From Gammaproteobacteria bacterium (GTDB lineage: Bacteria; Pseudomonadota; Gammaproteobacteria; UBA6429; Thiohalophilaceae), in assembly GCA_003233255.1 (NCBI GenBank), contig QILH01000324.1, forward strand, positions 1 through 5,232: DNA of 5,232 nucleotides, read 5' to 3'. The notes beneath the pieces are model-generated. The model saw nothing but the letters and a program-made list of their open reading frames with translations, ran no database searches and was not told the DNA's origin. Position 1 is the first letter of the stretch; each line of letters opens with the position of its first letter. The position numbers and the translations under genes are program-made. Positions 1 to 5,232 of this stretch are shown piece by piece.

Positions 1-20
1 ATTCAAAAAGGAACAGAAAT

Positions 21-281
21 ATGTCCACCAGTACTGCCGAATCAACGGCTAAAACGAAGAAAAATTACCTGCCTTTCCTGATCATGGGCGTTTTCAGCGT
101 CAGCCTGTACACCCTGTTGTATTTCTTCAGTGTCGATATTGTTGCCATTGCGAAAAATACCAATGCTGGGCAAAAGAGCTTTTTCTTTATTCCTATCGTT
201 ATTGCGATGATTTTTTCATTAGCGCATGGCGCTTTTACTTCGCATTTCTGGGACATTCTGGGCGTGAAGGCAAAATCGTAA
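21..281 (+). CDS. Small two-helix membrane protein preceding a TSUP permease
   Basis: Predicted inner-membrane protein of 86 residues. A polar, Ser/Thr/Lys-rich N-terminus (about 1-15) is followed by two hydrophobic helices at about 16-38 and 53-74, joined by a short polar loop. The tail reads HGAFTSHFWDILGVKAK, with His, Phe and Trp at the end of helix 2. The start is well supported by AAGGAA at 8-13, seven bases before the ATG. It lies 25 bases upstream of the TauE/SafE-type permease, in the same direction and with no terminator between, so the two are almost certainly co-transcribed. From position and topology I infer an accessory subunit or stabilising partner of that permease; no motif proves this. 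The promoter lies outside the window, so further operon genes may precede it. It is surely a real gene, but its function is unknown. Confidence 0.82.
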   Translation: MSTSTAESTAKTKKNYLPFLIMGVFSVSLYTLLYFFSVDIVAIAKNTNAGQKSFFFIPIVIAMIFSLAHGAFTSHFWDILGVKAKS

Positions 282-306
282 AAAATTATTTCCAGGGTAA
301 ATAGAT

Positions 307-1416
307 TTGGACGCACTAAATTTTATTGAATTAAACAGTACCACGGTGGCGCTATTATTTATCGTCGGTTTTGTGGGTGGCATGGTCAGTGGCTTCATCG
401 GCTCCGGTGGTGCGTTTGTGTTAACTCCGGCGATGATGAGCCTGGGCGTGCCGGGTATTGTTGCGGTAGCCAGCAACATGGCGCATAAATTTCCCAAGGC
501 GTTGGTTGGTTCAATAAAACGCCATAAATACGGTCAGGTGGATATCAAGCTGGGTATTGTGATGGGTATCTTTGCTGAAGTCGGTGTGTTCGTCGGTAAG
601 AATTTTATGACATCTATCCGTGACGCCTTCGGTAATGTTGGTACAGATTTATATGTATCGATCGTGTTTGTTATCGTTTTAGCAGTAGTGGGTTTGTTTG
701 TGTTTCGTGACGCGCAACGCATGCGCAAAAGCGGGGTGAGCGATGAAGAACACAAGGTGCCGTGTCTGGCGCAATGGGTTCGCTCAGTTAATATCCCAGG
801 TACCATGATGAGTTTTAAATCACTGGACAATAATAGAATATCGTTATTATTTATCGCGCCGTTGGGTTTTGCTACTGGCTTATTAGCCGCCTCCATTGCT
901 GTAGGAGGTTTCATCGGCGTACCTGCGATGATTTATGTGCTGGGTGTCCGCGCCATTCAGGCGACGGCAACAGAATTAGTGGTGGCCTTTGTCATGGGTT
1001 TGGGCGGTAGTTTGTTTTATGCCTGGGATGGTCTGGTTGATATTCGCCTGTCGATGATTATTTTGGCGGGTTCCTTGTTCGGTATACAGATCGGAGCGAT
1101 TGGCACGACCTATGTAAAAGAACACATGGTAAAATTTGTCATGGGCATGATTATGTTGATCGTATTATTGAGCCGATTGATCAAGCTTCCGGTTTATCTA
1201 TCGGACATGGATATGATCGAACCTATTAGTGCGAATCTATCGGGAATATTAACAACGCTAAGTCAAATAACATTGGTTCTGGCTTTACTGGCTGGTTCCG
1301 GTGCAATTATCGTTGCGCTAATAAAAGGTATGATCGAACATCGTAATGATACCCAACGTCAGGTTGAAGAACGGGTTGAGCAAAAAGGCTTTGCGGTTAG
1401 TGCGGCCGACGCATAA
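307..1416 (+). CDS. TauE/SafE-family (TSUP) anion permease, long form
   Basis: Polytopic inner-membrane protein of 369 residues. The two-fold repeat typical of the TSUP family is visible: a glycine-rich motif GSGGAFVLTP at about 32-41 and its partner AVGGFIGVPAM at about 198-208, each beginning a bundle of hydrophobic helices (about 13-60, 80-134, 178-292). Family members move small anions such as sulfite, sulfoacetate or other organic sulfur or carboxylate compounds; the substrate cannot be read from sequence. It is longer than the usual 250-270 residues. A hydrophilic insert at about 135-176 separates the halves, and an additional helix at about 318-340 with a charged tail is appended. The start is TTG at 307: an in-frame TAA at 298-300 bars anything earlier, AGGG at 294-297 lies nine bases upstream, and the next ATG (382) would remove the first helix. 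It follows the 86-residue membrane protein and ends just before a terminator. Confidence 0.88.
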   Translation: MDALNFIELNSTTVALLFIVGFVGGMVSGFIGSGGAFVLTPAMMSLGVPGIVAVASNMAHKFPKALVGSIKRHKYGQVDIKLGIVMGIFAEVGVFVGKNFMTSIRDAFGNVGTDLYVSIVFVIVLAVVGLFVFRDAQRMRKSGVSDEEHKVPCLAQWVRSVNIPGTMMSFKSLDNNRISLLFIAPLGFATGLLAASIAVGGFIGVPAMIYVLGVRAIQATATELVVAFVMGLGGSLFYAWDGLVDIRLSMIILAGSLFGIQIGAIGTTYVKEHMVKFVMGMIMLIVLLSRLIKLPVYLSDMDMIEPISANLSGILTTLSQITLVLALLAGSGAIIVALIKGMIEHRNDTQRQVEERVEQKGFAVSAADA

Positions 1417-1444
1417 TGTAATCATAACCAGAAATAGTCATAAC

Positions 1445-1481
1445 AAAACCCGCTTCGCGTTTATTGCCTGGCGGGTTTTTT
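1445..1481 (+). terminator. Intrinsic terminator of the permease operon
   Basis: AAAACCCGC at 1445-1453 is perfectly complementary to GCGGGTTTT at 1471-1479, giving a nine-pair stem with a five-pair GC core and a 17-base loop. A run of six T (1476-1481) follows the GC core directly. It begins 28 bases after the permease stop codon and should end the upstream two-gene transcript, separating it from the sigma operon. Confidence 0.85.
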
Positions 1482-1556
1482 ATGGGAGGCATAAATAACC
1501 TGAGCTTGGTTTAAGAGAACGATCTGGGTATTTCATTCAGGCAATATTATGCTGGC

Positions 1557-1632
1557 ATCCTGAACGCAGTGAAGGATATTTCCTGGCAACGGTACGCCCA
1601 TGCAGGGTACAGGATCGTTCACTGCGTCAGGA
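1557..1632. repeat. Intergenic inverted-repeat element with nested hairpin
   Basis: The left arm at 1558-1577 (TCCTGAACGCAGTGAAGGAT) is the reverse complement of the right arm at 1614-1632, apart from one bulged base and one mismatch, giving a stem of about 18 pairs. Inside the loop, GTAC at 1592-1595 and GGGTAC at 1605-1610 with CCC at 1597-1599 form a second small hairpin with one bulge. The left arm can also fold on itself, ATCCT at 1557-1561 with AGGAT at 1573-1577. GAACGATC at 1517-1524 also matches GATCGTTC at 1613-1620 and would compete for part of the right arm. The CATCCTGAACGCAGTGAAGGAT pattern resembles, from memory, short palindromic repeats scattered through many bacterial genomes; that is recall, not a search. 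It could be such a repeat or a structured RNA. Confidence 0.7.
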
Positions 1633-1686
1633 CTTGTAGCGGGTGCATTTTTTATCTCGAGTTCAGGCTAAATAGTTACTTGTTTG

Positions 1687-1714
1687 TTGGTCGAGAGTAA
1701 ATAAGCGCTATAAT
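1687..1714 (+). promoter_or_regulatory. Probable sigma-70 promoter of the ECF sigma operon
   Basis: A perfect TATAAT lies at 1709-1714. Sixteen bases upstream is TTGGTC (1687-1692), which keeps the TTG of a -35 box; TTGTTG at 1684-1689 with a 19-base spacer is an alternative. Transcription would begin near 1721 and run into the sigma gene at 1807. The -10 is strong and the -35 modest, which would suit basal expression by the housekeeping polymerase. No other clear promoter lies between the permease terminator and the sigma gene. Confidence 0.55.
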
Positions 1715-1806
1715 TTCAAGGTTTTATAAATCGTTGCTGTTAATGTTTTGTGAACTATTTACGTTAAATTAGTACATAATGACCCATAAAAACAAGTAGC
1801 TCCTAA

Positions 1807-2352
1807 ATGACATCCGATCAACTCAGTTTACAGACCCTGCTTGCGGCCTCCGCACGAAAGGATGAGCAGGCTTTTGCAAAGTTATATTCGTTAGCCTCGG
1901 CGAATCTATATGCCGTCGCCCTGCGTATACTTAAGAAAGAAGCGATGGCTCAGGATGCCCTGCAGGAGGCCTTTGTCCAGATCTGGCATCGTGCAGTTGA
2001 TTTCCACAGTGATAAAGGTTCGCCAATGGCCTGGATGGCGACCATTGTGCGTTATCGATCGCTCGACATATTGCGCAAACAGAAAAGACTGGTCAATGTT
2101 GCAGGTATCGATCTCGAGCAGGTTGATACGGAATTGGGGCCGTTGGGAAAGTTACTTGAATCTGATATGGCGCATGAATTATGGCGATGTCTGCAGGAAT
2201 TAAATGATAAGCAACGCAATGCCATTTTACTGGCTTTTTATGAAGGACTGACACATGATGAATTGGCAGAACGGACAACAACCGCATTGGGGACGATCAA
2301 AAGTTGGATTCGGCGTGGACTACAGAGCGTAAAGGGTTGTCTTGAGCGATGA
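1807..2352 (+). CDS. ECF-type RNA polymerase sigma factor
   Basis: Alternative sigma factor of 181 residues that should direct RNA polymerase to a specific set of promoters. Two domains are visible, the usual content of an ECF sigma. Region 2 spans about 22-94: the helix YAVALRILKKEAMAQDALQE with the conserved acidic DALQEAFVQIW segment, and the promoter-melting part ending MAWMATIVRYRSLDILRKQKR. Region 4 spans about 124-178: LNDKQRNAILLAFYEGLTHDELAE, then the helix-turn-helix recognition helix LGTIKSWIRRGLQSVK. The linker is acidic, with no region 3. No convincing ribosome binding site precedes the ATG, though the next in-frame ATG lies within region 2 and would break the domain. Its stop overlaps the start of the anti-sigma gene as ATGA. 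An RskA-type partner suggests a SigK-like group; the exact ECF group is not assigned. Confidence 0.93.
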   Translation: MTSDQLSLQTLLAASARKDEQAFAKLYSLASANLYAVALRILKKEAMAQDALQEAFVQIWHRAVDFHSDKGSPMAWMATIVRYRSLDILRKQKRLVNVAGIDLEQVDTELGPLGKLLESDMAHELWRCLQELNDKQRNAILLAFYEGLTHDELAERTTTALGTIKSWIRRGLQSVKGCLER

Positions 2353-3056
2353 ACTATCAGGATCCTGAATTACGTCAGGCATTGGCCGCAGAATATGTAC
2401 TAGGTACATTGCAGGGTCGTGCACGAAAACGCTTTGAACGCCTGGCCGAACAGGATGCCCGTTTGCGGCAGATTATCTCCAACTGGGAACAGAAACTTGG
2501 CTCGTTAAGTGAAGGCATTGCGCCTGTGGATGTGCCCGAACATATTTGGTCTAGCCTTCAAAAACGACTTGGATTCACTACGACGAAACAATCCGAGACT
2601 GGGGTCATTGGATCCATATGGAATAGCTTGATGTTGTGGCGTAGCCTGACCACGGTGGTTACGATTGCCTTGATGTTCGCGGCGTACTTAAACTTATTCG
2701 CACCGAAACTGGTCGTGAACCAATACATCGCGGTATTGCAGACCGAACAACAGCAGGCCTCATGGTTGATTAAATCTGACCTGCAAAACAAGCGCATGAT
2801 CGTGCATATCGTGAATGAACAAACCATTCCGATCGGCAAGGCGTTTGAATTATGGATGATCAAAGAAGGTGATAAGCCGATATCGCTGGGTCTGATCTCA
2901 CCCAATCAACCACAAAACCTGCCATTGTCTGATGAGCTGTTAGCGAAGATCAAACAGGCGAGTGTGATGGCCGTCAGTATCGAACCGGCTGGAGGTTCAC
3001 CAACCGGACAACCGACAGGGCCAGTACCGTATACCGGCAAGGTTACCCAGCTGTAA
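2349..3056 (+). CDS. RskA-like membrane-anchored anti-sigma factor
   Basis: Single-pass inner-membrane protein of 235 residues that should bind and hold the upstream sigma factor until a signal releases it. The cytoplasmic N-terminus (about 1-75) is a helical anti-sigma domain with the AAEYVLGTLQGRARKRFE signature; it lacks the His-x3-Cys-x2-Cys zinc motif of ZAS-type anti-sigmas and has no cysteine at all. One transmembrane helix lies at about 98-118. The periplasmic part (about 122-235) matches the RskA C-terminal domain, with PIGKAFELWMIKEGDKPISLGLI at about 161-183 and the closing AVSIEPAGGSPTGQPTGPVPYTG at 208-230. The start overlaps the sigma stop by four bases (ATGA), so translation is probably coupled; AAAGGG at 2331-2336 is a rather distant binding site. 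Release in this family is usually by regulated proteolysis; neither the protease nor the signal is encoded here. Confidence 0.92.
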   Translation: MNYQDPELRQALAAEYVLGTLQGRARKRFERLAEQDARLRQIISNWEQKLGSLSEGIAPVDVPEHIWSSLQKRLGFTTTKQSETGVIGSIWNSLMLWRSLTTVVTIALMFAAYLNLFAPKLVVNQYIAVLQTEQQQASWLIKSDLQNKRMIVHIVNEQTIPIGKAFELWMIKEGDKPISLGLISPNQPQNLPLSDELLAKIKQASVMAVSIEPAGGSPTGQPTGPVPYTGKVTQL

Positions 3057-3147
3057 GTTAGAGAGTGTTGTCATTTCTGCAGCGGTGGGAATCCATGTGT
3101 TTTAAAACGATGAGTAAATCCATGTTGCATACGCTTGCCAAACGCAG

Positions 3148-3582
3148 TTAAATCGAAAACTCACCCACCCACTGTTCATTTACGTAATCGATACATAGTA
3201 ACGACGGCAGCATCTTTTTTGCGCCGGATGTGGTGAGCTCATCTTTTACCGGATAATTTTTTGCAAATTCAACCGCGTCACAGCTTCCGGATTGTACCGT
3301 CCGCGAAGTAATGCGCAGTTTGTCGTTAATGTCAACGGCAGAGAGATCAGGGTTATCATGAAACAGCACACGCTTTTTGACTACGCAGGAAAAATAAATC
3401 TGCATCTCAATGGTAAGCGAAGATCGGCGAGAATTTAAGGCCTTATCCGCACGCCGGGTCCATTTAACCTCAACCCGTTTATTTCGAATATCAGAAGATT
3501 TGGAATAACGATATGGGTTAAGCCATCGATCGATGATCTCCAGCGGATTTTTGATGCTGAAATAACTTTCATGAATATTCAT
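3148..3582 (-). CDS. Uncharacterised 144-residue basic protein
   Basis: I do not recognise this protein. It is 144 residues, with no signal peptide or membrane helix, so probably cytoplasmic. The centre (about 35-72) is strongly basic and reads as alternating strands: VEVKWTRRADKALNSRR, then LTIEMQIYFSCVVKKRVLF. The C-terminal end SLLCIDYVNEQWVGEF looks like another strand. Three cysteines (66, 101, 130) are spread out rather than forming a metal motif. The ATG at 3582 is the only usable start: no ATG, GTG or TTG occurs in frame before the stop at 3646-3648. No clear ribosome binding site precedes it, and the start codon lies inside the perfect palindrome ATGAATATTCAT. It converges on the anti-sigma gene, 91 bases away, and has its own likely promoter at 3645-3673. 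Long open frame, strand-like pattern and promoter favour a real gene. Confidence 0.7.
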   Translation of the reverse strand: MNIHESYFSIKNPLEIIDRWLNPYRYSKSSDIRNKRVEVKWTRRADKALNSRRSSLTIEMQIYFSCVVKKRVLFHDNPDLSAVDINDKLRITSRTVQSGSCDAVEFAKNYPVKDELTTSGAKKMLPSLLCIDYVNEQWVGEFSI

Positions 3583-3597
3583 ATGTATAGGATAGTG

Positions 3598-3645
3598 CTT
3601 TCTGTCGGAAGTTCCAAAATAAAAATCACAAATAAATACAGAAAG
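3598..3645. repeat. Inverted repeat in the leader of the 144-residue gene
   Basis: CTTTCTGT at 3598-3605 and ACAGAAAG at 3638-3645 are perfect inverted copies separated by 32 bases. Between them is the small palindrome GGAAGTTCC (3607-3615). On the minus strand the far arm covers the space between the -10 box and the expected transcription start, and the near arm lies about 16 bases before the ATG. It could be a pair of operator half-sites. In an AT-rich region an eight-base inverted repeat can also arise by chance. Confidence 0.35.
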
Positions 3646-3673
3646 TTATAATATTGTACAAAGTGCCTGTTAA
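3645..3673 (-). promoter_or_regulatory. Probable sigma-70 promoter of the 144-residue gene
   Basis: Read on the minus strand, TTAACA (3673-3668) and TATAAC (3650-3645) each match five of six consensus positions for -35 and -10 and are separated by exactly 17 bases. Transcription would start near 3638, giving a leader of about 55 bases before the ATG at 3582. It lies in the 128-base gap behind the polytopic membrane protein gene, so the downstream gene can be expressed independently of it. Confidence 0.6.
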
Positions 3674-3710
3674 ATATTTTAATTTTGAAGCAGTTAGTTA
3701 TAAGTGCATA

Positions 3711-5108
3711 TCACGTCCTGGCCTCAATTGTCGACATAAAGAAAAATTCCGGGTAGCTGGTGACCACCTGGGCAATAGCAAAAAGTAGAACACCGAGGAT
3801 CAACAACATCCAGGCAAGACGCCTTCTGCGCCAGCGGAAATCGAATTGTTTTACAATTAAAAACAAGGCGAAGAAGATTCCGCCGATGCTGCGCAAAAAA
3901 TATAACTCATAGACTGAACCGAGGTAGAGGGCGGCGAGGCCTGCGATAATTGAAAGGGCCTGCAATAACCAGAAATTAAAATGGTAACGTCGGCATATCC
4001 ATCTGCTCGAGGATAGTAACAGGCCGGTGTAAAATACAAACGAACCCAGGTATTTTATGCCGGATTCAAAATTATCATAATAGGGAATGTTTAATTCAAA
4101 TATCAAGACAATGACATAGGTCGATAACAGCACGAATGCACCCAATGTGCCCCTGATTATATTGCTACGGCCTCTAAACCTGAAAGAATACACTATCGAC
4201 GTGAGTATGATACCAAATCCGAGCCAGACGAGTAACAGCGCAATGGTGAAAAAACCGAGTAACTGGGACGGATAAAAAATTGTCGATAGCGCCCAGACCA
4301 GAACGATGATAGACATAAGTAACGTAGAGGGTCTTATGGGTAAATAGCGGGTGTGTTTTTTATAAAATTCACCGATTACGCGGCGGTTACGGTAAAATAA
4401 CAACGTGCAGACCACCGTGAATAAAACGTTGCCGATAAACGCGATATAAGCCTGTGAGGCCTCACTGGAAAACTGGGCGAGATAGATTACCGTTAAGGTG
4501 ACCAACAACGACAGGAATTCGTAGAACAAAACCGGGATGCTTGTCAGAAATTTAGCTGCAGCGGGAAGCACGACCGAAAAGATAGCGTATAAGATTTTGC
4601 CAATGGGTTGCCACAGTTTATAAATAAGCCGTTTAATTTTTTCCAGAATTCGAAGCACAATCTTTTTATACGCAACCAGCACCGAAATTATCCCCAATAG
4701 AATTAACAGGCTGGCAATAAACCACATGATGTTGACAAAATTAAATACGCCACTGAAACTGTCCATGATGGATTTTTCCCGACAGCGCTCGTCCTGCATG
4801 CACGAGAGCGCCAATTCACGTAATTTTTCCAGTGGCAGCGGTTGCTCCATCTGATTCTGATAGTGATTCAATATAAAGATACGGGCGCCTTCAGCCTGAA
4901 TTCGGGTCAGAGTTTTGTTGTCGATTTGCTGGTCGATATTGGTAAAAGATTTTTTTATTTCTATTAAGGTTTCAAATTGATCATCATTTAACTGGGCGTA
5001 GTCATTGGAGATTTCGGTTTCGGCTGCGAAAACAGGGTTTGCCAGAATAAGTGCGCAGCCTAACAAGAGCAGATACGAAAAAATTATTTTAATATTGAAT
5101 ATTTGCAT
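3711..5108 (-). CDS. Uncharacterised polytopic membrane protein with signal peptide
   Basis: I do not recognise the family. The protein is 465 residues from the preferred ATG at 5108. A signal peptide covers about 1-28 (hydrophobic core IIFSYLLLLGCALILA, likely cleavage near PVFA-AETE). LLGC inside the core resembles a lipobox, but the hydrophobic stretch continues past it, so ordinary cleavage is likelier. A mostly helical, polar domain of about 95 residues follows, presumably periplasmic, ending in a Cys-x5-Cys pair (103, 109). The rest is membrane: a helix at about 126-147, a basic amphipathic stretch (148-170), then some ten hydrophobic segments to residue 449, with basic loops such as FRWRRRRLAW (424-433). 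No transporter, kinase or enzyme motif is seen. An ATG eight codons upstream (5132) extends the frame but has no ribosome binding site. The 144-residue gene follows 128 bases downstream on the same strand. Confidence 0.8.
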   Translation of the reverse strand: MQIFNIKIIFSYLLLLGCALILANPVFAAETEISNDYAQLNDDQFETLIEIKKSFTNIDQQIDNKTLTRIQAEGARIFILNHYQNQMEQPLPLEKLRELALSCMQDERCREKSIMDSFSGVFNFVNIMWFIASLLILLGIISVLVAYKKIVLRILEKIKRLIYKLWQPIGKILYAIFSVVLPAAAKFLTSIPVLFYEFLSLLVTLTVIYLAQFSSEASQAYIAFIGNVLFTVVCTLLFYRNRRVIGEFYKKHTRYLPIRPSTLLMSIIVLVWALSTIFYPSQLLGFFTIALLLVWLGFGIILTSIVYSFRFRGRSNIIRGTLGAFVLLSTYVIVLIFELNIPYYDNFESGIKYLGSFVFYTGLLLSSSRWICRRYHFNFWLLQALSIIAGLAALYLGSVYELYFLRSIGGIFFALFLIVKQFDFRWRRRRLAWMLLILGVLLFAIAQVVTSYPEFFFMSTIEART

Positions 5109-5113
5109 TGTGA

Positions 5114-5120
5114 TTTCCCC
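5114..5120 (-). promoter_or_regulatory. Ribosome binding site fixing the start at 5108
   Basis: On the minus strand GGGGAAA ends five bases before the ATG at 5108-5106. The longer in-frame ATG at 5132 is preceded only by an AT-rich stretch and TACACC, with nothing complementary to 16S rRNA. This start also places the signal peptide close to the N-terminus in the usual way, whereas the longer form would put MNTPGEIT before it. The site sits within the palindrome CCCCTGGGG, which is too tight to form a stable hairpin. Confidence 0.75.
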
Positions 5121-5232
5121 AGGGGTGTTCATGGTGTATCAAAAATAATTTTTGTGCTAAGTCTTTTTGCTATTGTTTAAACGTCCAGCAATGAACAAAG
5201 TGTTTTTTTATCCAGGCGTAAATGATTTATTA

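Larger units (their letters stand above)
1417..1806. other. Non-coding region between permease and sigma operons
   Basis: These 390 bases hold no convincing gene on either strand. In order they contain the permease terminator (1445-1481), a structured inverted-repeat element (1557-1632), and an AT-rich stretch with a likely sigma-70 promoter (1687-1714). If that promoter is used, the sigma-factor transcript has a leader of roughly 85 bases (about 1721-1806). A second, weaker arrangement within the leader is TGAACT at 1751-1756 with CATAAT at 1775-1780, spaced 18 bases, which loosely resembles an ECF-type promoter. No tRNA or known riboswitch is recognised. Confidence 0.75.

Noticed and set aside
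534..914. 126-codon open frame on the minus strand inside the permease
   Set aside because: Low-complexity composition rich in Thr, Asn, Lys and Pro, antisense to a clear membrane protein; a shadow frame.
1422..1444. Direct repeat TCATAAC at 1422-1428 and 1438-1444 before the terminator
   Set aside because: Seven bases, two copies, no associated gene start; not distinguishable from chance.
2558..2905. 115-codon minus-strand frame inside the anti-sigma gene
   Set aside because: Antisense to conserved RskA domain coding sequence and shows no domain of its own.
3090..3125. Direct repeat AATCCATGT at 3090-3098 and 3117-3125
   Set aside because: Only two nine-base copies, no flanking mobile gene or further copies; likely coincidence.
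3095..3151. 18-codon plus-strand frame starting MCFKTMSKSM with GTGGGA a few bases upstream, overlapping the end of the orphan gene
   Set aside because: Too short to separate from chance, no recognisable feature, and it fills a convergent gap where such frames are expected.
4019..4080. Possible lipoprotein or anchoring reading of the polytopic protein from its LLGC signal motif
   Set aside because: The gene's signal region continues hydrophobic for ten residues beyond the cysteine and ends in a good signal peptidase I site, so lipid attachment is unlikely; nothing in this stretch adds support.
5109..5132. Eight-codon N-terminal extension of the polytopic membrane protein
   Set aside because: Its ATG has no ribosome binding site, while the inner ATG has GGGGAAA at ideal spacing and gives a standard signal peptide.
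5109..5232. Promoter for the polytopic membrane protein on the minus strand
   Set aside because: The region is AT-rich but I found no -35/-10 pair of acceptable match and spacing; the promoter may lie beyond the window.

Overview
The window looks like a gammaproteobacterial chromosome segment of moderate G+C. This is inferred from the protein families (TSUP permease, ECF sigma factor with an RskA-like anti-sigma factor) and from general sequence character; there is no taxonomic marker gene. All recognisable genes are intact. I see no tRNA, rRNA, CRISPR array, transposase, phage gene or restriction/defence cassette.

Region 1 (1-1481, + strand) is a two-gene operon. A small two-helix membrane protein of 86 residues is followed 25 bases later by a long TauE/SafE-type (TSUP) permease that starts at a TTG codon. 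A good intrinsic terminator closes it. The pair suggests export or uptake of a small anion, with sulfite or another sulfur or organic acid anion as the usual guess for the family, possibly with the small protein as a partner.

Region 2 (1417-1806) is a 390-base non-coding stretch. It holds the terminator, a compact inverted-repeat element of about 75 bases that should fold into a long stem carrying a nested hairpin, and a promoter with a perfect TATAAT ahead of the sigma gene.

Region 3 (1807-3056, + strand) is a translationally coupled regulatory pair: an ECF-type RNA polymerase sigma factor and its membrane-anchored anti-sigma factor with an RskA C-terminal domain. The ATGA overlap is typical of partners made in fixed proportion. 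The signal sensed and the regulon are not visible here.

Region 4 (3148-5232, - strand) converges on the sigma operon. It holds a 144-residue soluble protein I do not recognise, with its own well-formed promoter in the gap behind it, and upstream of that a signal-peptide-bearing polytopic membrane protein with a short periplasmic domain, also unrecognised. The start of the latter is best moved eight codons inward from the longest reading frame because of a strong ribosome binding site. No defined novel system is evident; the least explained items are the two minus-strand genes and the structured repeat at 1557-1632.
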